A stretch of DNA of 64,000 bases from SAR116 cluster bacterium AG-313-A07. GTDB taxonomy: Bacteria; Pseudomonadota; Alphaproteobacteria; Thalassobaculales; Thalassobaculaceae. This document shows positions 34,068 through 42,469 of the stretch, in pieces. Numbering within the stretch: position 1 is the stretch's first letter; each line of letters begins with the position of its first letter. The stretch is taken from the NCBI GenBank assembly GCA_003284265.1, contig QBVV01000002.1, forward strand, positions 62,001 to 126,000, given 5' to 3'. The translations under genes were made by a program, and so were the position numbers. The notes under the pieces were generated by a model. That model saw nothing but the letters and a program-made list of their open reading frames with translations, had not been told where the DNA came from and did no database searches.

Positions 34068-35543
34068 TTAGGCTCCTCCAGCAGGACGAGACTTAAAGCC
34101 TGCCATTCCTTCTAAGGCTCCCCCAACTCGAAGGACTAATTCCTCGTCAAACATTTTACCAATGATTTGCAACCCTAATGGCAACTTGTTTTTTGATAAT
34201 CCAACGGGCACCGATATAGCCGGCACTCCAGCTAAGCTAGCAGGCACAGTAAAAATATCGTTTAGATACATTTTTATTGGGTCATCATCGTTCTCTCCAA
34301 TAGCAAATGCATCGGATGGCGCTGTAGGAGTTAATAAAACATCAACATTGTCAAATACCAAATCAAAATCCTGTTTGATAAGAGATCTCACCCGCTGAGC
34401 TTTTAGGTAATATGCATCATAATACCCAGCAGAGAGAACATAGGTACCAATCAATATCCGTCGCTTAACCTCGGCACCAAAACCAACGCTCCGTGTTTTT
34501 TCATACATGTCGTCTAGGTTATCACCTTCTATTCGTAGTCCGTATCGAACACCATCATATCGAGCCAAATTAGACGATGCTTCAGCGGGTGCAATTATGT
34601 AATAAGTCGGAAGCGCAAATTTCGTGTGTGGCATACTTACATCTACGATTGTTGCCCCGGCGGTGCGGAGCATTTCTATTCCAGTTTCCAAAAGCTTTTC
34701 TATTTCTGAGGGCATCCCATCCAACAAATACTCTCTTGGCACTCCAATTCTAAGCCCGCGCACATCGTTGGTTAACGCGCTCTCAAAATCGGGTACTTGG
34801 AGGTTCGCAGAAGTAGAATCCTTTGGATCATGCCCTGCCATGGCTTTTAGCATAATAGCTGCATCACGCACAGTTCTTGTTAATGGTCCAGCCTGATCTA
34901 ACGAAGAGGCGAAAGCTATGGTTCCCCAACGAGAACAACGCCCATAGGTTGGTTTGAGCCCCACAATACCGCAAAAACTACCCGGTTGCCTTATGGAGCC
35001 TCCCGTGTCTGTTCCAGTAGCCGCAAGCGCAAGTCGAGACGCAACGGCTGAGGCCGAACCTCCGGATGATCCTCCGGGTACAAGAGGAGTCTTTTGTCTG
35101 TCGTCACTCCGCCAAGGGTTTTCGACAGCCCCAAAATAGCTCGTCGTGTTCGCTGATCCCATCGCAAATTCGTCCATGTTACACTTACCAAGCATAACAG
35201 CGCCATTTTCCCACAAATTTTCTGTTACGGTAGAATCGTAAGTTGGAATGAAACCGTTAAGAATATGCGACCCCGCGGTGGTTAGAACACCATCGGTACA
35301 AAAAAGGTCTTTTATCCCAATCGGAATACCGTCCAGCGGCAACGCATCGCCCGAGTTAATACGGTCATCCGACTTACTGGCCATATCCAGTGCCCTTTCG
35401 GGAGTACTTGTGATGTAGCAATTTAGATGATCATTAGAGCTCATTACGTTGAGGTAAGTTTCTGTTAATTCTACCGCTGAAACTTCTTTTTTTTGCAAAG
35501 CGCTTTTAGCAGACGCCAAATCTAGATCTAAAATACTGCTCAT
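34068..35543 (-). CDS. gatA: Asp-tRNA(Asn)/Glu-tRNA(Gln) amidotransferase subunit A
   Basis: Glutaminase subunit of GatCAB, releasing ammonia from glutamine for subunit B. The amidase-signature triad is intact: Lys78 (GIKD), Ser159 (GGSSGG) and nucleophile Ser183 ([10 protein letters not shown]), with the expected 24-residue Ser-Ser spacing. The protein has 491 residues, normal for GatA. It overlaps the end of gatC by one base (TAATG) and is followed immediately by gatB, so the three subunits are translationally coupled. Distinguished from the solitary amidase at 45394 by its partners and GatA-specific sequence. Confidence 0.97.
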   Translation of the reverse strand: MSSILDLDLASAKSALQKKEVSAVELTETYLNVMSSNDHLNCYITSTPERALDMASKSDDRINSGDALPLDGIPIGIKDLFCTDGVLTTAGSHILNGFIPTYDSTVTENLWENGAVMLGKCNMDEFAMGSANTTSYFGAVENPWRSDDRQKTPLVPGGSSGGSASAVASRLALAATGTDTGGSIRQPGSFCGIVGLKPTYGRCSRWGTIAFASSLDQAGPLTRTVRDAAIMLKAMAGHDPKDSTSANLQVPDFESALTNDVRGLRIGVPREYLLDGMPSEIEKLLETGIEMLRTAGATIVDVSMPHTKFALPTYYIIAPAEASSNLARYDGVRYGLRIEGDNLDDMYEKTRSVGFGAEVKRRILIGTYVLSAGYYDAYYLKAQRVRSLIKQDFDLVFDNVDVLLTPTAPSDAFAIGENDDDPIKMYLNDIFTVPASLAGVPAISVPVGLSKNKLPLGLQIIGKMFDEELVLRVGGALEGMAGFKSRPAGGA

Positions 35544-35830
35544 TATTCCACGACCTTCGGTACAGTGAAAAAATTAGATGCCCTATCTGGAGCATTGCTT
35601 AGTACTCGGTCTGGATAGTTCCCATCTGTTACCTCATCCATTCTTTCCGGCAAAGAATGGCCGGTAACACTCGCTAGAGGCTCAATATTCGAAACATCGA
35701 CTTCGTCAAGTTGCTCAATCCAAGTGAAAATTTTATTCAGTTCTTCAGCAGTCTTTTCGAGCTGCTCATCATCCAGTCGAAGACGCGCCAGTTGCGCTAC
35801 CCGTTTTACTGTCCCTTTATCCAATGACAT
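35543..35830 (-). CDS. gatC: Asp-tRNA(Asn)/Glu-tRNA(Gln) amidotransferase subunit C
   Basis: Small stabilising subunit (95 residues) that wraps around GatA and GatB. Conserved features: [15 protein letters not shown] at 11-25, [15 protein letters not shown] (46-60), and the C-terminal [19 protein letters not shown], the standard GatC ending. First gene of the gatCAB operon; its stop overlaps the gatA start. The promoter should lie in the 146-nt region shared with divergent ruvX. Confidence 0.96.
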   Translation of the reverse strand: MSLDKGTVKRVAQLARLRLDDEQLEKTAEELNKIFTWIEQLDEVDVSNIEPLASVTGHSLPERMDEVTDGNYPDRVLSNAPDRASNFFTVPKVVE

Positions 35831-35860
35831 CCATTAAGCCTTTTTTTAGATGGGTTAAAA

Positions 35861-35888
35861 GTATAAAGTCCCTGCAACTGCTTTATAC
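35861..35888. promoter_or_regulatory. Inverted repeat in gatC-ruvX divergent region
   Basis: Perfect 8-bp arms GTATAAAG (35861-35868) and CTTTATAC (35881-35888) flank a 12-nt spacer. Each arm contains a TATAAA-like hexamer read outwards on one strand, so the dyad may be two back-to-back -10 elements, or an operator overlapping them. It lies 31 nt from the gatC start and 89 nt from the ruvX start. Confidence 0.35.
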
Positions 35889-35976
35889 TCGTTTTATTTA
35901 ACGAAAACTATGCCTCTGGCGCAATGCGTACAAATATATTTTGTTAAACATTGTTTCATCAAAAAGGTCACAACTA

Positions 35977-36486
35977 ATGGCAACCGACAAACTAAATTTC
36001 TGTAGTCCGAGCCAATTGGTTAAAAATATGAAAGAAAGTATGCGATTACTTGGTGTCGACCTGGGGAGTAAAACAATCGGATTAGCCGTATCCGATCCAT
36101 CACTGAAAATTGCTAGTCCAATCACTACCTTAAAACGCTCCAAAATGAGTAGCAATGCAACAGAATTTTCAAAGATGATAAAAGATTACCAGATTGGCGG
36201 AATAGTGGTAGGGCTACCTATCAATATGGACGGAACAGAGGGGCCTAGAGTTCAAGCAACACGTGATTGGTCCCTTGATCTTGCCAAAATACTCATTATG
36301 CCAGTGGCATTCTGGGATGAGAGATTGAGTACTGTGGCGGTTGAACGAATGATGTTAAAGGCAGATATGACCCGAAGCAGAAGGGCATTAAAAATAGACC
36401 AAGCTGCAGCTGCTTATATCTTGCAGGGAGCTCTTGATAATATTGGGATGCAAAGTTCTAGAAATCAAACCCCATCGACTAAATAG
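35977..36486 (+). CDS. ruvX: RuvX/YqgF-family Holliday-junction resolvase-like protein
   Basis: RNase H-fold protein of 169 residues, implicated in rRNA 5'-end processing and Holliday-junction cleavage. Metal-binding acids are placed as expected: Asp28 (GVDLGSKT), Glu115 in WDERLST and Asp141 in KIDQAAAAYIL. The N-terminal extension before the first strand is typical of alphaproteobacterial RuvX and supports the ATG at 35977 (AAGG about 10 nt upstream) over one at 35941. The pairing with gatCAB on the opposite strand is a conserved alphaproteobacterial arrangement. Its last 22 nt overlap the convergent acyl-CoA dehydrogenase gene. Confidence 0.92.
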   Translation: MATDKLNFCSPSQLVKNMKESMRLLGVDLGSKTIGLAVSDPSLKIASPITTLKRSKMSSNATEFSKMIKDYQIGGIVVGLPINMDGTEGPRVQATRDWSLDLAKILIMPVAFWDERLSTVAVERMMLKADMTRSRRALKIDQAAAAYILQGALDNIGMQSSRNQTPSTK

Positions 36487-37613
36487 CGGCTTATTATATT
36501 TCTCTGTATCTGTTGTGTTCCTTCAACAATTTGAAGAACCTTTGCATCTCTAAAATAGCGATTAATAGGGTAATCAGCTGAAATGCCTGCAGCGCCAAAT
36601 AATTGTACCGCGTCCGTCGCTACCCGCATCGCTGTATCGCTCGCGTGGCATTTAGCCACAGCAGCTTCCATAGCCAAAGCTTTCCCTGTAAGACCAGTAT
36701 CGGCTGAGGCCGCTGCTTTATAGACCAAGTTTCTTGCAGCCTCAATTTGCACATGCATGTCTGCTAACATCCAACGCACACCCTGAAAATCAACAACTTG
36801 TTCCCCAAACGCTCTCCTTTCTCTTACAAATGCCAAAGCATGATCCAGCGCTCCCTGTGACAAACCAACGCCGCGGGCCCCAATAATAGGACGAGATATG
36901 TTAAATGCCTCCATCACAATCCCAAAACCCTCACCCGGCTTTCCCAGGAGTGCATCTTCATCTACAAACACATTATCGAAGAACAATGGACACGAGGGGA
37001 TCCCTCGGGCACCCATTTTGTTTTCGGGCGCCCCAATTGAAAAACCTTTACTATCCTTATGCACAATAAAAAAATTAATCGCCCTTTTACCCGTCATACC
37101 GTCTAGGCGCGCTGCTACAACAACAAAGTCGGCAACAGAGGAATTAGTACACCAAATCTTATTTCCGGTGATCTGGTAGCCTCCATCAACTTTCACTGCA
37201 CGAGTAGTTATGCCGCCAACATCAGAGCCACTCTGAGATTCTGTGGTCGAAAACGCACCACGCAGTGACCCATCAGCTAACCCTGGTAGGTATCTATCTT
37301 TTTGATCTTCGGAGCCGCCGGCTAGAATCGCCCCAAAGGGGACCCATTGGACAACTAATAAATACGCCGTATTATAGCAGACTCTTCCGAATTCTTCGAT
37401 AGCAATGCAAGCACTCAAAATACTATTCATGCCTCCATATTTTTCGTCGAACGGTAGTGTGAAAAGTCCCAAATCCTTCAATAAATCAAACATGTCGTGG
37501 GGGTATTCAGCTTTTGCATCTATCTCCCCGGCGCGGGGAGCCACTTTTTCCGAGGCAACTCGGCGCACAATGTCTCGGATTCGTTGGTTATCCTCGCTTA
37601 GCTCATACTGCAT
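36465..37613 (-). CDS. Acyl-CoA dehydrogenase
   Basis: FAD enzyme that introduces a 2,3 double bond in an acyl-CoA and passes electrons to ETF. The 382 residues include the FAD-contacting segment AFSTTESQSGSDVGG (120-134), the middle beta domain with IWCTNS, the helical C-terminal domain and the catalytic base Glu364 in QIVEGTQQIQRN, located as in short/medium-chain and isobutyryl-type enzymes. The loop GARGIPSCPLFFDNV is the usual domain-boundary segment. It is last in a five-gene run (hydrolase, SDR, ATC-hydrolase-like, CoA-transferase, this gene), 23 nt after the CoA-transferase, so the substrate is probably a CoA thioester made there. 3' end overlaps ruvX by 22 nt (convergent). Confidence 0.93.
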   Translation of the reverse strand: MQYELSEDNQRIRDIVRRVASEKVAPRAGEIDAKAEYPHDMFDLLKDLGLFTLPFDEKYGGMNSILSACIAIEEFGRVCYNTAYLLVVQWVPFGAILAGGSEDQKDRYLPGLADGSLRGAFSTTESQSGSDVGGITTRAVKVDGGYQITGNKIWCTNSSVADFVVVAARLDGMTGKRAINFFIVHKDSKGFSIGAPENKMGARGIPSCPLFFDNVFVDEDALLGKPGEGFGIVMEAFNISRPIIGARGVGLSQGALDHALAFVRERRAFGEQVVDFQGVRWMLADMHVQIEAARNLVYKAAASADTGLTGKALAMEAAVAKCHASDTAMRVATDAVQLFGAAGISADYPINRYFRDAKVLQIVEGTQQIQRNIISRYLVDGV

Positions 37614-37636
37614 CTATTAGCCTTTATTGCGGTTTA

Positions 37637-38758
37637 TCACCATGAATTAAGTTCTTCTGTTGTCAACCACCCCTGCAATGCATCTTCAATTTCAACCATA
37701 TTTGCTTTCACCGGAGCAGTTGGTTTTGGATTGGGCGTTCTACTAAATCTAGGCGCAGGCGCAGGTTGGGTTACCCCATCTATTTGAATAAATGTACTAC
37801 GCTCGGAGTTATGCGGATCATCGGCCACTTCATCCATTTCTAAGACTGGAGCGAAGCAGGCATCGCTGCCCCCCATAACCGCTGTCCACTCGTCTCGCGT
37901 CTTTGTCTTGAATTTCATTTCCAACATTTTTTTAAGTCGTGGCCAATCCTCTCTATCCATTTGGTCTTTTACTTCAGTTATATCGAGCTCCATCAAACGG
38001 AACATTTCTGCATGAAATTTGCCCTCAATCGCCGCAACTGAAACAAATTTCCCGTCCTTACACTCATAAGAATCATAGAAATAAGCCCCAGAATCTAAAA
38101 CATTTGTGCCTCTGTCTTTAGTAAGCAATCCAGCGGCAAACATGCCAAAAGGCGCGGCCATTAAGGATGCAGCCCCATCTACCATTGCCGCATCAACCAC
38201 CTGCCCTTTTCCAGATTTCTGGGTTTCCAATAACGCAGCCAACACACCAACAACAAGATATAATGCGCCACCACCATAATCACCAACTAAGTTAAGAGGC
38301 GGCGTCGGTTTTTGCCCAGAGCGGCCTATTGCACTGAGCGCACCGCTCATCGCTATATAGTTTAAATCATGCCCCGCCGCCTGAGCCATCGGTCCTTCCT
38401 GTCCAAACCCAGTCATTCGTCCGTATACAAGTTTTGGATTTTTAGCAAAGCATTCATTTGGCCCGAGCCCCAGTCTTTCGGTCACACCAGGTCGAAACCC
38501 TTCTATTAATGCATCTGATTTCTCAACTAACTTTAATACTTTTTCGACCCCCAACTTGGTTTTTAAATCCAAAGCAATTGCTTTCCGTGATCTCAATGTG
38601 ATGTCGCAGTTAAGAGGTCTCTGCACTCCGAGTGCTGCCGGTTCGACTCTTTCAACACGTAGTACTGTAGCCCCCATATCAGCCAATAACATAGCAGCCA
38701 TAGGACCAGGTCCAATTCCAGCTAATTCTAAAACCTTGTAACCTTTCAAGGGACCCAT
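37637..38758 (-). CDS. CaiB/BaiF CoA-transferase, alpha-methylacyl-CoA racemase-like
   Basis: Class III CoA-transferase fold, 373 residues. It has the residue pair of alpha-methylacyl-CoA racemases: His130 (GHDLNY) and Asp160 (VGDYGGG), separated by 30 as in the mycobacterial racemase (His126/Asp156), rather than only the single aspartate of formyl-CoA transferases. The CoA-binding arginine segment IEGFRPGVTERLGLGP (85-100) is conserved. It likely inverts the alpha-carbon of a 2-methyl-branched acyl-CoA, after which the acyl-CoA dehydrogenase encoded 23 nt downstream could act; racemase plus dehydrogenase is the known logic of branched-chain or bile-acid side-chain oxidation. Confidence 0.88.
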   Translation of the reverse strand: MGPLKGYKVLELAGIGPGPMAAMLLADMGATVLRVERVEPAALGVQRPLNCDITLRSRKAIALDLKTKLGVEKVLKLVEKSDALIEGFRPGVTERLGLGPNECFAKNPKLVYGRMTGFGQEGPMAQAAGHDLNYIAMSGALSAIGRSGQKPTPPLNLVGDYGGGALYLVVGVLAALLETQKSGKGQVVDAAMVDGAASLMAAPFGMFAAGLLTKDRGTNVLDSGAYFYDSYECKDGKFVSVAAIEGKFHAEMFRLMELDITEVKDQMDREDWPRLKKMLEMKFKTKTRDEWTAVMGGSDACFAPVLEMDEVADDPHNSERSTFIQIDGVTQPAPAPRFSRTPNPKPTAPVKANMVEIEDALQGWLTTEELNSW

Positions 38759-38836
38759 GCTTTAACTCCACAATTAACTTTTTTATATTTGTTGAAGACC
38801 TACAATTAAAAACTATTTTTTAGTGTGACTTTGAGT

Positions 38837-39301
38837 CTAACTCTTAAATTTATATCTAAAATCGCAATGGGTGGCTCCCCCCATAATCGTTTGTCCTCGT
38901 TCCAATTCGATCCTAGGGTCATATCCAGTACAGAAGGCTCCATCTCTACCACATGACAATAAGTGTCCAATTTCGCCCATTCCCATATCTTGATACATCT
39001 CTGCATATCTGCATCGTGTAATATTAAAATCAAATTGATCATCTGCTTCATGCAGTACATCTACTTCCAGCGCCCCACCCATTTTCCAGCGTTCAAAAAG
39101 GGAGATGAAGGCGCGTAAACTTGGGCCATTCTCTTCGCCTTCAGCCAAGGATTTCCCTTGATCGATCGCTGCCTTTTCTATCGCTGCGCCTAATATATTC
39201 TGAGCCTGCTCTTGTCCGAGTTGCTCAACCATTTCGTCGTAAATTGGCTTGATTATATTCGCTTCAATTCGACGAAGTTCAAGTATCGGTAGATTTGTCA
39301 T
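38837..39301 (-). CDS. L-2-amino-thiazoline-4-carboxylic acid hydrolase-family protein
   Basis: Predicted ATC-hydrolase-family protein of 154 residues. The family tail CSRD..CxGYxP..LxRxQTIMxGxxxCDFRY is seen as CGRDGAFCTGYDPRIELER (residues 117-135) followed by QTIMGGATHCDFRYKF, with both cysteines and the CDFRY block. The characterised relative hydrolyses a thiazoline ring in L-cysteine formation; other family members are of unknown activity, so the name should be read as family, not function. It lies 15 nt downstream of an SDR and 78 nt before the racemase-like gene. A role in ring opening or amidine hydrolysis within the run is possible. Confidence 0.8.
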   Translation of the reverse strand: MTNLPILELRRIEANIIKPIYDEMVEQLGQEQAQNILGAAIEKAAIDQGKSLAEGEENGPSLRAFISLFERWKMGGALEVDVLHEADDQFDFNITRCRYAEMYQDMGMGEIGHLLSCGRDGAFCTGYDPRIELERGQTIMGGATHCDFRYKFKS

Positions 39302-39316
39302 TTAAATTTCCAATCT

Positions 39317-40075
39317 TTACCAAGCAGTATAACCGCCATCTAACAGTAGGTCCGCTCCGGTCATGAAACTTGACTCGTCGCTCGCGAGGAAGACAGCTCC
39401 GGACGCTATCTCAAATGGCTGACCAAGCCTGCCAAGTGCATGTTTAGGTCCCCACTCCTTTTCGGCCGTCTCCATATCACCCCAACGGGCGAGCAATCGA
39501 TCTGTTGCCACTCCGCCTGGCGAGATACTATTACAGCGGATATTTTCATCCTTATGATCCAATGCAATTCCCTTTACTAACTGCAAAATAGCGCCTTTTG
39601 TGGTGCAATATGCTGTAGACCCCGGCCAAGCCACCTGCCCCATTTGCGATGCTGTTAATATTATAGAGCCGCGTCCAGCCTTCCGCATCAAAGGGATTGC
39701 ATATTTACAAGCAAAGAAGGAGCCGGTTACATTAACCCTTAAAGTTCTTTCCCATTCCTCTTCCGACAAATCCACCACATCATGCCTGGGCGTCATTGTA
39801 GCGGCCATGCATGCTAGGGTATCAATAGTTCCAAAAGCGTCAGCGGCCCTCTCAACGGCATTTTTGACAGACTGCTTATCTGCTACATCACACTCTAGCC
39901 CGAGTGTCTTATTGCCTGTTTCTGACTCTATCCCGGAAGCCTGTCTAATCGCTTCATCACCTGACATATCCGCAAGCGCTACCGTTGCCCCCTCTCTTGA
40001 AAACGCCTTAGCAACACTTAAACCGATTCCTTTTGCTGCACCTGTTATAAACGCTGAACGTCCAAGTAGTCGCAT
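39317..40075 (-). CDS. Short-chain dehydrogenase/reductase with atypical NNAG motif
   Basis: SDR of 252 residues with TGAAKGIG (11-18), Ser143 (TASQ), Tyr156 and Lys160 (YCTTK) and DLLLDGGYTAW at the end. The NNAG motif that shapes the catalytic proton relay reads CMAA (89-92), so the structural asparagine is missing. The acidic ADMS after beta-2 favours NAD. The ATG at 40075 was used: GGGAG with an 8-nt spacer lies before it, whereas an upstream start at 40180 would overlap the hydrolase and add an uncharacteristic hydrophobic tail. Four nt after the alpha/beta hydrolase stop; 15 nt before the ATC-hydrolase gene, so clearly operonic. Confidence 0.88.
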   Translation of the reverse strand: MRLLGRSAFITGAAKGIGLSVAKAFSREGATVALADMSGDEAIRQASGIESETGNKTLGLECDVADKQSVKNAVERAADAFGTIDTLACMAATMTPRHDVVDLSEEEWERTLRVNVTGSFFACKYAIPLMRKAGRGSIILTASQMGQVAWPGSTAYCTTKGAILQLVKGIALDHKDENIRCNSISPGGVATDRLLARWGDMETAEKEWGPKHALGRLGQPFEIASGAVFLASDESSFMTGADLLLDGGYTAW

Positions 40076-40079
40076 ATAC

Positions 40080-40973
40080 CTAGCTCCCTTTCGCAGTATC
40101 GCCAAGAATACTACCAGTTTGAGAGCGAGGATCCCGTAGCCCCCAATTTCCCGATTCCACTTGATGAAGAAAATCGTCAAGAAACCAATTGAACATCGCT
40201 GGTTCTTCCAAGTTGATAGTGTGTCCCGAGCGTGGCAACACCACTAAAGAGCTCGATGAAATATTACGTTTCATAAATAACCCAGGATCCAAGCAAGGCT
40301 CGTCTTCATCTCCATTAATTATCATGGTTGGGACGGTTAAGGAGCGCATCTTATCCTCAAGATCATACAAGGATGGGCGCAGTCGCTGCACACCCATCAT
40401 CGTATTCGCCGAGCCTTCAGTGGAATGTTCGCGTAATTGAGTTTCAAATTCTTTCCAACCACGTGGATCTTTGTTTTCATATTGAACCCTTGTTGGACCA
40501 GAAGCATAGGCAATACCGGCTACCGCCATCGTATCAGTTTTTATTTTATCCACCGTTGAAAGGGTTTCATTTTGAAATTTTTCACGTTGATCAGGCTCCG
40601 CTCCATACCCACAACCGCCCACAACTAGGGATAGAGCACGCTCGGGATAATCAAATCCAAAATGCAAAGTTGCAAACCCACCCATCGATAGACCAACGAT
40701 ATGAGCAAGATCTATCTCAAGACCATCCATTACGGCTCTTATGTCATCACAAGCTCTTTTTTGAGAGTAACTATTGGGGTCATTCGGAATTTCAGAAGGC
40801 GGATACCCTCTAGCGTTATAGGCTATTGCACGATAACGTCTTGAAAAATGGCGCATTTGCGGCTCCCAACTTCGAACATCTCCAGCAAACTCATGAACAA
40901 ATATTATAGGGGTTCCGCTTCCTGCCTCTTCATAAAATAGGCTAACCCCATCATCAGTCTTGATATTCGGCAT
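40080..40973 (-). CDS. Alpha/beta hydrolase
   Basis: Cytoplasmic serine hydrolase of 297 residues of the 3-oxoadipate enol-lactonase/C-C hydrolase-like type. Oxyanion strand HEFAGDVRSW near residue 28, nucleophile elbow GLSMGG with Ser96, acid Asp224 within NGDEDEP, and His251 in SGHTINLEEP form the full triad. The ATG at 40973 has GGGA about 7 nt before it; a GTG at 40976 would add one residue. As first gene of the five-gene minus-strand run it may hydrolyse an ester, lactone or beta-diketone that feeds the downstream SDR and CoA steps. Substrate unknown. Confidence 0.88.
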   Translation of the reverse strand: MPNIKTDDGVSLFYEEAGSGTPIIFVHEFAGDVRSWEPQMRHFSRRYRAIAYNARGYPPSEIPNDPNSYSQKRACDDIRAVMDGLEIDLAHIVGLSMGGFATLHFGFDYPERALSLVVGGCGYGAEPDQREKFQNETLSTVDKIKTDTMAVAGIAYASGPTRVQYENKDPRGWKEFETQLREHSTEGSANTMMGVQRLRPSLYDLEDKMRSLTVPTMIINGDEDEPCLDPGLFMKRNISSSSLVVLPRSGHTINLEEPAMFNWFLDDFLHQVESGNWGLRDPRSQTGSILGDTAKGS

Positions 40974-41307
40974 CACACTTTCCCATCTGAATACAAAAAA
41001 ATTTCTACCAACTGCAAAACCATATTAATCAACAAGGGTCCCAAATGGAATAGACTAAACTCCAGCAGTTAAACATTCGATTATTAAATATCTTTTTTGG
41101 GCTCAAGGGAAGTTGCGCAACAGGAGTTTAAACGCCCAACTTGGATAACCAAAAGGGCAAAACGGTTTCTTTTTTATAACTATTTAACGAAATACCCAGT
41201 TTACAAGAAGGAATATAACCAAAACTTTAAATTAATACTCTGATTACTATTGCTCAGTCAGAATGAGTTCATTACAATCTAGACACAAACTAACCTGGGA
41301 GGGGTTT
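40974..41307. promoter_or_regulatory. Divergent promoter region with LacI-like palindrome
   Basis: A 334-nt gap between the hydrolase run (minus) and the TRAP operon (plus), with no gene. It contains the perfect 10-bp palindrome GTTGCGCAAC at 41112-41121, with a central CG step as in LacI-family operators, and an 8-bp palindrome GTTTAAAC (41126-41133) directly after it. Both could be regulator sites for either side. No sigma-70 promoter stands out clearly. The TRAP start has GGGAGGGG just upstream. Confidence 0.35.
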
Positions 41308-42390
41308 ATGAATTTTACTTCACTACGTAAGGCAGTTGTAGGCGCCGCTATTGGTGCTCTCGCTCTAACTGCCACAGCAGGGTCAGCATCCGCTGAGCTT
41401 AATACAAAAGAATTTAAAGTTGTGGGAACATGGAGTTTCCTTGATCACTGGAAAGAGAGAGAGGGTCCATTCTGGAATGAAAAACTGTCCAAACTTTCTG
41501 GCGGGAAGTTGACCGCGAATGCAAAGTCACAGACAGAATTGGGGCTTTCTGGCTTCGAAATTATGCGCCTCATGAAATTGGGTGTGTTCGATGCAGCTCA
41601 CGTTGTAACTGGTTATATAGCTTCTGACAGTCCAACAATCGAAGGCGCTGACTTAGCTGGGGTGATCCAGGATCTTGCGAGCTACAGAAAAGCAAATGAA
41701 GCTTACAGAAGTATTCTTGAGCGAGAGTTCGAGACAAAGTATGGTGCTAAATTGCTCATGATCTATGCATGGCCAAGTCAGCAGTTGTTCTGTAACTTAG
41801 GCGACAAAAGTATCAAAAACGTAACCTTTGATGATTTAAAAGGTAAGAAGATACGCACCTACAGTAAAACACTCGGTGATTTCGTTGAAGGTGTTGGCGG
41901 AGCTGCTGTAACAATAGCATTTGCTGAAGTTGTACCTGCTCTTCAAAAAGGTGTTGCCGACTGCGGTCTAACGGGAACCCTGCCTGCTTACAATGCAAAG
42001 TGGTGGCAAGTTGTAACACATAATGTTCGTATCAGATTGGGGTATGCATCATCGGTTTTGGCTATGAACCTGAAAGTTTGGAATGGTTTAAATGCCGAGA
42101 CAAAAGCGTTTTTCAAGAAAAACATTGGTGAGTTAGAGGAACAAATGTGGGCGTCCACGCAGGCAAATGACGACGACGGCATGGCTTGTAACGCAAACGG
42201 ACCTTGTCCTCGTGGGCCAGTTGGCGGGATGACCGTAATTGAACCGTCCGCTGCTGATAAAGCTAAACTCAAGGATGTTGTGGAAAACTTTGTTCTAAAA
42301 CGATGGGCGAAGCGTTGCGGCACACAAAAATGTGTTGATGAGTGGAATGCAACGATTGGTAAAGTTTCAGGCATGAAGGCATCGCTATAA
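41308..42390 (+). CDS. TRAP transporter solute-binding protein (DctP family)
   Basis: Periplasmic substrate-binding protein of a tripartite ATP-independent transporter. The 360-residue precursor begins with a textbook signal peptide: MNFTSLRKAV, a hydrophobic core to residue 24, and ASA at 27-29 for cleavage before Glu30. The mature protein has the DctP features, including the arginine-containing KGKKIRTYSK segment that binds carboxylates and the VVPALQKGVADCG segment. The C-terminal part has cysteines in CNANGPC and CGTQKC. The ATG at 41308 is set by GGGAGGGG and by the signal peptide; an earlier ATG at 41263 would bury it. First of three genes, followed by dctQ- and dctM-type subunits. Ligand not predictable, probably an organic acid. 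Confidence 0.92.
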   Translation: MNFTSLRKAVVGAAIGALALTATAGSASAELNTKEFKVVGTWSFLDHWKEREGPFWNEKLSKLSGGKLTANAKSQTELGLSGFEIMRLMKLGVFDAAHVVTGYIASDSPTIEGADLAGVIQDLASYRKANEAYRSILEREFETKYGAKLLMIYAWPSQQLFCNLGDKSIKNVTFDDLKGKKIRTYSKTLGDFVEGVGGAAVTIAFAEVVPALQKGVADCGLTGTLPAYNAKWWQVVTHNVRIRLGYASSVLAMNLKVWNGLNAETKAFFKKNIGELEEQMWASTQANDDDGMACNANGPCPRGPVGGMTVIEPSAADKAKLKDVVENFVLKRWAKRCGTQKCVDEWNATIGKVSGMKASL

Positions 42391-42413
42391 ACTTTATCTA
42401 ATAAAAATAGATT

Positions 42414-42438
42414 GGCGCCGCGGTTCGACTGCGGCGCC
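42414..42438 (+). terminator. Intercistronic hairpin between TRAP binding-protein and membrane-subunit genes
   Basis: Perfect 8-bp GC-rich stem GGCGCCGC (42414-42421) and GCGGCGCC (42431-42438) with a 9-nt loop, followed by TTTATTAT. It lies 24 nt after the dctP stop and 31 nt before the dctQ-type start. It probably acts as a partial terminator or mRNA-stabilising element, giving more binding protein than membrane subunits, a common pattern for binding-protein operons. Confidence 0.72.
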
Positions 42439-42469
42439 TTTATTATAAACAATTAGGGAGCAGTAGATA

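Noticed and set aside
39600-40139. Long open frame (179 codons) on the plus strand opposite the SDR
   Set aside because: It lies antisense to a clear SDR with full motifs, has no ribosome site, and its translation has no recognisable family features.
42410-42445. tRNA-like sequence containing GGTTCGACT
   Set aside because: The TTCGA element lies in the loop of an 8-bp hairpin; no acceptor, D or anticodon arms can be built around it.
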